The translations under genes were made by a program, and so were the position numbers. A stretch of 64,000 nt of DNA from positions 21,299 to 85,298 of the forward strand of contig DASZRW010000147.1 of the NCBI GenBank assembly GCA_035549015.1. Reading direction: 5' to 3'. Positions 8,932 to 16,249 of this stretch are shown one piece after another. Source of the DNA: JAFDZV01 sp035549015 (GTDB lineage: Bacteria > Bacteroidota > Ignavibacteria > OLB7). Numbering within the stretch: position 1 is the first letter of the stretch; each line of letters begins with the position of its first letter. The notes beneath the pieces were generated by a model. It made no database searches. It saw only the letters and a list, made by a program, of their open reading frames with translations, and had not been told where the DNA came from.

Positions 8932-9729
8932 ATGCCGCGTCATCGCAAGCACAACCCCGGCATGCACGGACACGACGATCCGGGCGGTTCATACGCACAT
9001 GGACCGAAGGGTCGTGACCGTCATCCCAATGCCATCACGCTCCTTCCCGATTCTCTGCTCCGCTTCCTCAACGCACTTCCGCTGACGGGAGACCCGATGG
9101 AGTGGGTCCGCCGCTTCACGGATGAGTTGACGGCGCTCTTCGCAGATGTCGACCGGGTTGCCGTGAGAATAAATCTGAATTGCCGCCTCCACACTCCGCC
9201 ACGCCGCGGAGCCAAGTCGCGCGCCACTCAGAGCGAAATCCATGTGGATGCCCATCCCGACCCTCACATACTTTCGTGGCCGCCGTTCGACGACGCTCAC
9301 TACCACGAGCCGATGGTGTTCCACTTCTCGCATGCAGGCGACGATCTCGGCACGATCACCCTGCTGCGCGAACGCAGGAAGCAGCTCACATCCGAGGAGA
9401 CACGCAGTGTGATGATCGGCATGGAAACCTTCCTCACCTTCATGCTCACCGATCTCGTGGCACGCCATTCATCCGCACGCCCCGTGGGACGCGTGTTCCA
9501 GGATGTGCTTCATGCGATTGCACGGAAAACCGGCATGACCAGTCGCGAACTGGAGGTGCTGACACTCCACGTGTTCGGACGCAAGTACGATGAGATCGCA
9601 CGGCGACTCTATATCTCCATCGACACCGTCAAGAAACATGTGAAGAAGATCCATCGCAAAACCGGCGCTCGAAGCGCCACCGAACTCTTTGCACGGTACT
9701 TCGCACCGATGATCGAAGGCGACGAGTAG
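8932..9729 (+). CDS. LuxR-type transcriptional regulator
   Basis: 265 aa from ATG 8932; the frame is open back to 8746, so the start is uncertain. The C-terminal ~65 residues are a GerE/LuxR helix-turn-helix: MTSRELEVLTLHVFGRKYDEIARRLYISIDTVKKHVKKIHRKTG, here with the invariant E of 'TxRExEVL', the IA..L.IS..TVK.H recognition helix and a trailing K/R-rich helix. The first ~190 residues have no recognised receiver domain; they may form a sensor (a GAF-like fold is possible). The palindrome at 8612 is a candidate self-regulatory site. The gene converges with the transglutaminase-like gene at 9866. Confidence 0.8.
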   Translation: MPRHRKHNPGMHGHDDPGGSYAHGPKGRDRHPNAITLLPDSLLRFLNALPLTGDPMEWVRRFTDELTALFADVDRVAVRINLNCRLHTPPRRGAKSRATQSEIHVDAHPDPHILSWPPFDDAHYHEPMVFHFSHAGDDLGTITLLRERRKQLTSEETRSVMIGMETFLTFMLTDLVARHSSARPVGRVFQDVLHAIARKTGMTSRELEVLTLHVFGRKYDEIARRLYISIDTVKKHVKKIHRKTGARSATELFARYFAPMIEGDE

Positions 9730-9827
9730 GCGCTCCGGCATGCGCGCACTGCACCGGACCGCCGCGTGCGCCCGGCCCTGCGCCGCTGCACATCCGCACC
9801 GGCCCGTACGCACGAGAGACAGGTGCA

Positions 9828-9903
9828 TCAGTAGTCGCTGCGCGTAACGCTCAGTGCAAGGTGATTCAGTAGTCGCTGCGCGTAACACTCAGTGCAAGGT
9901 GAT
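9828..9903. repeat. 38-bp tandem duplication over a stop codon
   Basis: Two adjacent 38-bp copies (9828-9865 and 9866-9903) differ at one base (9849 G, 9887 A). The right copy is the last codons and stop of the leftward gene ending at 9866; the left copy repeats them, including the stop, just downstream. 38 is not a multiple of three. Confidence 0.95.
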
Positions 9904-11194
9904 GCGGATCGCTGCTCACGCGTGCAATCGTCATCACGCGATCTTCGATCTTCCCATCGCCGTTGAGATCGTAGTTCACGGCCAGTTCGTTCGCCTGGCC
10001 ACGCACCACCCAGCCGGCAATGTAGTTGTAGAACTCGTCGAGCGAGGAATAGGTGCGGCCGTAACTGGGATCGTAGTACATGCCGTCCAGGAAGACGACA
10101 CTGTGATCGCGGAAGAGCGCAACGGGGTCCGGCTCACCCTGGGCGGGGAGGCCGGGCCGGCTGTAGACATCGGGGCCGATGAGGTCGAACGTGAAGTGCG
10201 GATCGAACGCCGCAACGTATGGGAAATCGGGGCAGACCTCCGCTCCGGACGCGTTTCCGAACTGACAGTTCTTCATCAGCATCCCATCAACCGGTCCGTA
10301 GGCCGTTGCCGCAGGCGCCGTGAGAAGCACGTAGCAATTGTGCCGCGTGATGCCGTGCACACGCAAGAGATCGATCAGCAGGTGCGCCCAGGCATAGCAC
10401 ACACCGGACTTCGTGAAGAGCAGCCCGGCCGTTGTGGCCTGCGGATCGACCCTCTTGTGACGATAGAACGCGAGCGTATCGCCCGATACGGTCCGAACCA
10501 CGCAATCCCTGAAATCCTGCCACACGTCGCTGATCACCTCCGCCTCCGTCGTAGCGCCGTTGGCATCGCGGCAGGAGATTGCCAGAAGCGATTCGATGCA
10601 GGCATATCCAACCTCGGGCTGTTCCTCCACCGGCCGCGCAAGCGTTACGTAGATGGTGTTGCGCGAGAGGGCACGGCATGCCCATGTTGCTCCGCCGTCC
10701 GTCGAGGTCTCCCACTGCACGGTAAACGGTTCGTAGGTGCAGACCATGGACGGTTCGAAGGAGCGGAGCGCCTGCCGTGCGGGATACAGAAGCGTTGCAA
10801 CGGTTCCGTTGAATGCAGGCTTCACGGCGACCGCCGGAAAACTCAGATCGTCCGGCCCGATTCCTCGCAGCATCATCGGCTGTCGCGCGGCTGCAGCAGG
10901 AAGCTCGATGGTGACGCTGAGCACCGGCACGCTTCCGCTTACGTATGCCACCGAGAGATTCCTCCCTCCGCGACTCCAGCGTGGTTCTATTTCCGAGAAG
11001 GGAACCTCCGGCGTGGGATCGGGCCGCAGCAGAATGCGGCCGCTCCCCGAGAACTCCATTCGTACGATCTCGGCGTCGTTGTCTGTGTTGCCGGCCGTTG
11101 CCGGAACTGCATTCGCGGCAACAATCAGCAGAAGCAGAGAGAGTGATACGGATATCAGTGGACGTTGTGCGGCATACCAACGAACTGTGCGCAT
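9866..11194 (-). CDS. secreted transglutaminase-like protein, copy 1
   Basis: 442 aa. An N-terminal signal peptide (SVSLSLLLLIVAANAVPATAG) is followed by an all-beta region and then a transglutaminase-like core. Likely catalytic triad: Cys266 in KSGVCYAWAHLLIDLLR, His364 in RDHSVVFLDG and Asp375 in YYDPSYGR; the spacing and the G-x-C-x-x-x-A, H-x-x-V and Y-x-D-P signatures fit the family. The C-terminus has an EF-hand/dockerin-like loop (DLNGDGKIED, 409-418). Such enzymes crosslink or cleave proteins or peptides outside the cytoplasm; the true activity is unknown. A close paralogue lies just upstream at 11520. The 3' end is tandemly duplicated. Confidence 0.75.
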   Translation of the reverse strand: MRTVRWYAAQRPLISVSLSLLLLIVAANAVPATAGNTDNDAEIVRMEFSGSGRILLRPDPTPEVPFSEIEPRWSRGGRNLSVAYVSGSVPVLSVTIELPAAAARQPMMLRGIGPDDLSFPAVAVKPAFNGTVATLLYPARQALRSFEPSMVCTYEPFTVQWETSTDGGATWACRALSRNTIYVTLARPVEEQPEVGYACIESLLAISCRDANGATTEAEVISDVWQDFRDCVVRTVSGDTLAFYRHKRVDPQATTAGLLFTKSGVCYAWAHLLIDLLRVHGITRHNCYVLLTAPAATAYGPVDGMLMKNCQFGNASGAEVCPDFPYVAAFDPHFTFDLIGPDVYSRPGLPAQGEPDPVALFRDHSVVFLDGMYYDPSYGRTYSSLDEFYNYIAGWVVRGQANELAVNYDLNGDGKIEDRVMTIARVSSDPHHLALSVTRSDY

Positions 11195-11519
11195 GGTTAG
11201 GGATGATTGCGCGGAAGGACCGCATGGTGTGCGCGTTCCGATGAGGGAAGTGCAGCCGGCGGCATACGATGCCGCATTGGATCATGACCGGAGGCGACAC
11301 GGCGAAACGCGGAGGCAATGCCGGGAGATACGACGCAGGGAGAAGAGGCGGTCCGCGCCGGGAGCGATGATCCCGGGATGCGCGGCCGGTATATGGACGC
11401 GACGGCGATGAGCCGCTCCGCGAATCACGTCAGCCTGACGAGGAGCCGTGCAGCCGGCCTGCCGCCTGCGTTTGCGGCCGGCAGTATTCGCTCTCACGAG
11501 CAGCCTGAGGAAGGGGAAA
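11195..11519 (-). promoter_or_regulatory. spacer between the two transglutaminase-like genes
   Basis: 325 bp with no credible gene. It presumably holds the terminator of copy 2 and the promoter of copy 1; I see no sites strong enough to place. Confidence 0.35.
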
Positions 11520-12833
11520 TCAGTAGTCCTGGCGCGTCACGTTCAACGCCAGACGATGGGGATTGTTGCTTACACGACCAACGGTGACATCGGTGTTGTC
11601 GATCGTTCCGTCACCATTCAAATCGAACTTCATCGCCATTTCGTTTCCGCGCCCGAGCACAACCCAGCCGGCGATCACATTGTAGAACTCGTCGATGGAG
11701 GCGTAGGTACGGCCGTAGCTGGGATCGTAGTACACGCCGTCCAGGCAGACGAGCGCATGGTTGCGGAACAGTGAAACCGGATCGGGTTCACCCTGCGCCG
11801 CAATGCCCGGTCTGCTGAATACATCCGGACCGACAAGGTCCAGATTGGTATGCGGATCGAACGCAGCAACGTATGGATAGTCCGGACATTCCACGGTTCC
11901 GGACGGCGTCATGAACTGGCAGTTCTGAATCAGCATGCCGACCACCGGACCGTACTGCGTGGACTCCGGTGTGCTGAGAACCACATAGCTGTTGTGCGGC
12001 TGGATGCCCTGCACGCGCAACAGGTCGATCAGTAGATGAGCCCATGCGAAGCAGATGCCTGTTTTCGTGAAGATCAATCCACCCGTCGTGGTTTCCGGTG
12101 CGGCATTCTTGTGCCTGTAGAACGCGAGCGTATCACCGGAGAGCAGCCGTACGGAACGGTCGGCGAATTGTGTCCAGATGCCTTTGATGATGGCGGAGTC
12201 CGACGCAGCCCCGCTCGCGTTGCGGCACGACATGGCGAACAACGACTCGAAGAAGGCATAGCCAGTCTCCGGGGCCTCGCGCACCGGCGAGGAGCGGGTG
12301 ATATAGAGCGTGCAGCGGGATTCGGCCTGCGCCTTCCAATGGGCACCGCCGTCGACCGATGTTTCCCAACTGATGGTAAACGGCTCGTACGAACAGATGG
12401 CGCCGGGTTGAAACGGACGCGATGCGGAATGAGGTGGATAGACCAGCGTTGCATGCGTGCCCGCAACGCTGGGCGCAACCGGCGTTGGCGGGAAGTCGAT
12501 CCCATCGGGCCCGACGCCGCGTACTATGGTGGTTGCAGAGAGATTCTGGCCCGGTACGTCGAGCGTTATGCCAACTACGGGAATGGTGCCGCTGACGTAT
12601 GCCACGGCAAGCATCGGCTGGCCTTCCTTCCAGTGCGGCTCGATCTCCGTGAACGGTTTCTCCACGGTGGGATCCGGGCGCAGCGGAATGCGCCCGCTTC
12701 CGGAGAAGTCCATCCGCGTGACGGTGCCGGTGCGATCGGAGCCGGCCGCCACGGCGGTTGCTGGACCGAACAACATCACTGCTGTCGTGCAGAGGAGGAG
12801 AACGGCATTGAGTAGCGTTCGCACGGGATGCAT
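11520..12833 (-). CDS. secreted transglutaminase-like protein, copy 2
   Basis: 437 aa paralogue of the protein encoded at 9866, with the same layout: signal peptide, beta-rich N-terminal half, then a transglutaminase-like core with Cys261 (KTGICFAWAHLLIDLLR), His359 (RNHALVCLDG) and Asp370 (YYDPSYGRTY). The Asp-rich calcium-type loop DLNGDGTIDN follows near 404-413. Shared blocks such as SGDTLAFYRHK and QGEPDPV.LFR show recent duplication and divergence. The tandem arrangement suggests both act on the cell surface or in the periplasm, perhaps on different partners. Confidence 0.75.
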   Translation of the reverse strand: MHPVRTLLNAVLLLCTTAVMLFGPATAVAAGSDRTGTVTRMDFSGSGRIPLRPDPTVEKPFTEIEPHWKEGQPMLAVAYVSGTIPVVGITLDVPGQNLSATTIVRGVGPDGIDFPPTPVAPSVAGTHATLVYPPHSASRPFQPGAICSYEPFTISWETSVDGGAHWKAQAESRCTLYITRSSPVREAPETGYAFFESLFAMSCRNASGAASDSAIIKGIWTQFADRSVRLLSGDTLAFYRHKNAAPETTTGGLIFTKTGICFAWAHLLIDLLRVQGIQPHNSYVVLSTPESTQYGPVVGMLIQNCQFMTPSGTVECPDYPYVAAFDPHTNLDLVGPDVFSRPGIAAQGEPDPVSLFRNHALVCLDGVYYDPSYGRTYASIDEFYNVIAGWVVLGRGNEMAMKFDLNGDGTIDNTDVTVGRVSNNPHRLALNVTRQDY

Positions 12834-13570
12834 AACGGCAAAGGGATGAGTCGGGGGTTGCCGCGCTGCTTTGGCGTCACATCATCGTTTCGGAATCTGC
12901 ATGCGGAGACGTTGGCCGCCACGTGATGCGGAACTCACCAACCCGGCACGGCGCCGGACGCCAACGCACAGAAGCCTCGCGTTGGGACCGGGGGATCGCA
13001 ACGGAGGCGGAGCAATGTGGACGCCACGGCGTCCGGCTCAGCGAGTAAGCCGAATACCACTGCGCATTACGTACTTGACACAATAGATTCCCAGGCATCA
13101 CACCAACGGCGGTGATTGCGAAAAATAGTTCGCGCCTCTTCGATTCCGGCCCCGAAGCCTCACAAATACGGACGCCCGGGCTCTCCGGCGGAGAATGCCC
13201 GGGCGCGTACTCTTGCTCTTTCGTCCGCCGGTGATCACATGCCCTCCTGCTGCCTGCCGGTGACAGTGTTGGCGGTGACGGCATTGGCGGTGGCGGTCGG
13301 TTCCGTCGGCAGTACTACGTACAGAGGAATTGATTTCTGATAGCACACCGATCTGTTATCGCGGAGTGTGACTCCGCGATCGTCATCGGAAGAATGGGAC
13401 CTGAGTACAACTCCGGCCCAACGTGCTCTTCAGAGCACATCAGGATACTTCTTCGCAAGGACTTAGTGTCCCCCTCCATGGCGGCGTTCCACTGCTCTCG
13501 TGGATGCACTGCCCCGCACAGACGCCCGGGTCAAACGCCCGGGTGCAACTCCATCCTCCCCGCCTCCCTC
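12834..13570 (-). other. 737-bp gene-free region with three hairpins
   Basis: No believable ORF. It contains three strong inverted repeats: 13173-13205 (CGCCCGGGC plus TCTCC, 3-nt loop, GGAGA plus GCCCGGGCG with a 2-nt bulge), 13358-13380 (ATCGCGGAGT, GTG loop, ACTCCGCGAT) and 13423-13438 (GTGCTCT, 2-nt loop, AGAGCAC). They lie downstream of the leftward MbtH/B3-B4 operon, so some may be terminators, but none has a long U-run next to it. Confidence 0.5.
13358..13380. terminator. 10-bp perfect hairpin
   Basis: ATCGCGGAGT and ACTCCGCGAT separated by GTG. Candidate terminator or processing site about 190 bp past the B3/B4 gene; there is no U-tract. Confidence 0.4.
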
Positions 13571-14227
13571 CTACCCGCACTCCCCGCCAAGCCGCTCCAC
13601 AATGGAGCGATACCACCGCTCCGTGCTCGCGGTATGTTCCTCGAATCCGCGCACGCCCCAGATGATGGAGAGTGTACGCGTTGTGGTTCCGCTGGTCTTC
13701 GTGCGCTGCGAATCCTTCACGGCGTTGGCACAGGGGCCCTCCGCATCGAACAGACAGAGGAGCCCGCCGAGATCGATGGACTGGCCGGAGAGGTTGAAGA
13801 TGTACGATGCCCCCTCCGCTGCCACGCCTATCCTGAGCGGCCCGCGAGTACGGTCCGAATCAACCAGGCTGATCGGAAGGCCACTGTGGAGCGATACCAC
13901 ATTGCACGCATCCACGGCGGCATTGATGGAGGCAAGCACCCCCTCCTCCTCCGCACGCACCAGATATTCCGACGCCGGCTTTCCCCGTCCGGTCGGCTTG
14001 TAGCCGGCATTGCGCAACATCGAGCGAACGCCCTGGCGAACCTCCTCCGTTCTCCGAACCGGAACGTCCGCGTCGGACCGCAACAGTTCCTGCAGCCATG
14101 CGGGGGAAGGAAGCCGTTCCAGCGGCACGCCGAATTGCGCAACGAAGATGGCCGCATGCAGCAGCGGATGCGGATCGATTGAGACCATGGCATGGTCCTC
14201 CCCGTTTGCATGCATCGGCCGGCTCAT
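13571..14227 (-). CDS. B3/B4 tRNA-binding/editing-like domain protein
   Basis: 218 aa from ATG 14227, which overlaps the MbtH-like stop by 4 bp (ATGA), so translation is coupled. The C-terminal two thirds match the B3/B4 fold of the phenylalanyl-tRNA synthetase beta chain: NAAVDACNVVSLHSGLPISL, then a core of G-x-L-x-I-G, SIDLGGLLCLFDAEGPCANA, and a DSQRTKT turn. In PheRS this domain clears mischarged Tyr-tRNA-Phe; free-standing copies exist in bacteria with poorly known roles. The residue-level editing activity is not provable here. Its pairing with an MbtH-like gene is unusual. Confidence 0.75.
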   Translation of the reverse strand: MSRPMHANGEDHAMVSIDPHPLLHAAIFVAQFGVPLERLPSPAWLQELLRSDADVPVRRTEEVRQGVRSMLRNAGYKPTGRGKPASEYLVRAEEEGVLASINAAVDACNVVSLHSGLPISLVDSDRTRGPLRIGVAAEGASYIFNLSGQSIDLGGLLCLFDAEGPCANAVKDSQRTKTSGTTTRTLSIIWGVRGFEEHTASTERWYRSIVERLGGECG

Positions 14228-14463
14228 ATTCCCCGCGCTTCGGCACGCCTGCGATTCTCTTCCTCCTCCATCTTCTTCCGCAGGCTGAGCGGGCGCATAT
14301 CCGTCCATACCTCCTCGATGTACTTCAGGCATTCCGCCCTGGTGCCGGTCTTCCCATCGGCCTTCCATCCCAGCGGGACCTCGCGATCGACCGGCCAGAT
14401 GGAATACTGCTCCTCGTGGTTGACAACGACCTTATAAATGGTGGTATCGGCCTGGTCCCGCAT
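14224..14463 (-). CDS. MbtH-like protein
   Basis: 79 aa, full length for the family. It shows the MbtH core: YKVVVNHEEQYSIWPVDREV, P-L-G-W, then LKYIEEVWTDMRPLSLRKKM, including the conserved tryptophans (S-I-W-P, G-W and E-V-W-T-D-M-R-P). MbtH proteins bind and activate adenylation domains of non-ribosomal peptide synthetases. No such synthetase is in this window; the only linked gene is the coupled B3/B4 protein. The C-terminal tail (EEEENRRRAEARGI) extends past the usual end. Confidence 0.88.
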   Translation of the reverse strand: MRDQADTTIYKVVVNHEEQYSIWPVDREVPLGWKADGKTGTRAECLKYIEEVWTDMRPLSLRKKMEEEENRRRAEARGI

Positions 14464-14660
14464 GGTTCAACTCTGTCTGGTATTTGCGATCGCACACCCG
14501 GCGGCGTACGGTGATTGGCGCTGCAATATAGTGCGGAGCGGACCAGTAGCCAGTAGTTGGAGTCCCGAACATCCGGCACTCGAAGACCCGCAGGCACTGA
14601 AGCGCAACCGGAAGGTCGGCAGTACAACTGCCGACCAACACCGTGCCAACCACGGCTCAC

Positions 14661-16097
14661 TTACGGCATCACCGCGATGCCGGTGGAGCCTGCGGCGATC
14701 TCGATCTTCGCAAGGATTACCCTGTTTGCAACGTCGATCTGATACATCCCTCCCACGCCGCCGCTGCCGCCGTGGCGCGTCCCTTCATCCAGACTCTCGC
14801 ACGTTATGTAGGCCGTTCTCCCATCCTGCGAGAACGCAACCGCATTCGGCCCCTGCGTCACGTTGGGAATCGTGGCCAGCAGACGGCGCGTTCCAAGGTC
14901 GATCACGGAGATCGAGTTGGTGACAACATTCGGCACCCAGAGCTGTTTTCCATCCTTCGTAATGGCCGGCATCATCGGCTGCACTCCTACGAAGATGCTG
15001 TCGACGACGGTGCCGAGATTGAGATCGATGGCGCGAGCCTCGCCGCTTTTGCGACAGGTAACCCAGAGCGTATGGCCATCGGGTGCAAGCAGGGCGCAGT
15101 ACGGCTGATAGCGGGCGATGAAGCCGGGTATGAGCGGATTGTTGTACGAGACGGGAATGCGCTTCAGCACTTTTCCCGTTGCCAGATCCACAACGCCGAT
15201 ATCGTCGCCGAGCGTGTTGATGGTGTATAGCTGCCGCCCGTCGGCGCTGAGCACCAGGCCATGCGGCGCTCGGCCCACACTGTCGATCGTCCCAACCATC
15301 CGCATCGAGCGCGTATCCACAACGCTGACATACTGTGTCTCCGCGTCGGGATCGGAATGCGCCACGTAGAGCGTTGCGCCGTTGGGCGATGCAGCGATCT
15401 GCGCCGGCGCAGCTCCCACTTGCACCTGGGCGGTGCGTGCAAGCGTGCGGACATCGTAGCGAGCCACCATGCCGGTTGCCGAAAGCGTTACGTACAGGGC
15501 GCCGTCGGATGCGGCCAGCGGTTCCGCCGGCGCAGCGTTTCCGTCATCAGTCGTTGCGGGGAGATAGCGCGCAACCCGCAGCGACTGCTGGTCGATCGCA
15601 GCCACCAGATTTTCCGTACGCGATGCGATGAAGATGCGCCGCCGGTCCACGCCGGCAAGCGCAACCTCTCCGCGATCGCTCTTCGCCCCTTCATCTATCC
15701 ATCGCTTGATCGCGAGCACCTCGTCCAACGTCAGCGAGTCGCGGCCGGTGGGCATGCGTGGAAGCGCCGGCGCGGCGAGCGACGTATCGCTCACAATGTG
15801 CTGGAAGAGATGGCTCTTGCGCGCTGAGTAGGGGACCACTTCGGTAACGCCGTCGTCCGTCCCGGCCATCACCGCATCCCACGAGTCCATACGCATTGCA
15901 CCTCCGGCCTGACCGTCCAGATGGCATCCGCTGCCGCCGCACGATGTCTTGAAGATCGGCTCGATGTGCCTGGAGTAGACGATCGCCTCGTCGGCGCGCG
16001 GAATCACGATGGGAAGCGGACCGGAGGGCTGCTCATGGCCACAGGCCGCGAGCAGCACGGATGCGAGAACGAACGGCAGGAAGTATTTCAGCATCAT
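14661..16097 (-). CDS. lipoprotein with cytochrome-type domain and YVTN beta-propeller
   Basis: 478 aa from ATG 16097 (a second ATG follows at 16094). The leader LPFVLASVLLAAC places the lipobox cysteine near residue 19. Residues ~40-130 form a haem-type domain, IEPIFKTSCGGSGCHLDG, with a C-x4-C-H spacing rather than C-x2-C-H; this variant is seen in related bacterial proteins. The rest is a propeller of ~40-residue YVTN-like repeats (LYVAHSDPDAETQYVSVVDT, QLYTINTLGDDIGVVDLATG, QLWVPNVVTNSISVIDLGTR). It probably faces the periplasm or surface. The function could be electron transfer or a structural/sensory role. Confidence 0.8.
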   Translation of the reverse strand: MMLKYFLPFVLASVLLAACGHEQPSGPLPIVIPRADEAIVYSRHIEPIFKTSCGGSGCHLDGQAGGAMRMDSWDAVMAGTDDGVTEVVPYSARKSHLFQHIVSDTSLAAPALPRMPTGRDSLTLDEVLAIKRWIDEGAKSDRGEVALAGVDRRRIFIASRTENLVAAIDQQSLRVARYLPATTDDGNAAPAEPLAASDGALYVTLSATGMVARYDVRTLARTAQVQVGAAPAQIAASPNGATLYVAHSDPDAETQYVSVVDTRSMRMVGTIDSVGRAPHGLVLSADGRQLYTINTLGDDIGVVDLATGKVLKRIPVSYNNPLIPGFIARYQPYCALLAPDGHTLWVTCRKSGEARAIDLNLGTVVDSIFVGVQPMMPAITKDGKQLWVPNVVTNSISVIDLGTRRLLATIPNVTQGPNAVAFSQDGRTAYITCESLDEGTRHGGSGGVGGMYQIDVANRVILAKIEIAAGSTGIAVMP

Positions 16098-16249
16098 GGA
16101 TCGAGAGGAGAGAGTGTGTGATCGATGATCCGAACGGCAACGATGCGCAGATGCGGGCGTCCCCGCCGGAGGAACGCCCGCTCGTGCGCAAACATCCGGT
16201 GCGATGGGCGGCAGGGCCGGCCATACGCACTGCATCGTCGCCCCGCCGC

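Noticed and set aside
13423..13438. 7-bp hairpin as an independent terminator
   Set aside because: Stem too short and no U-run; mentioned only within the larger gap entry.
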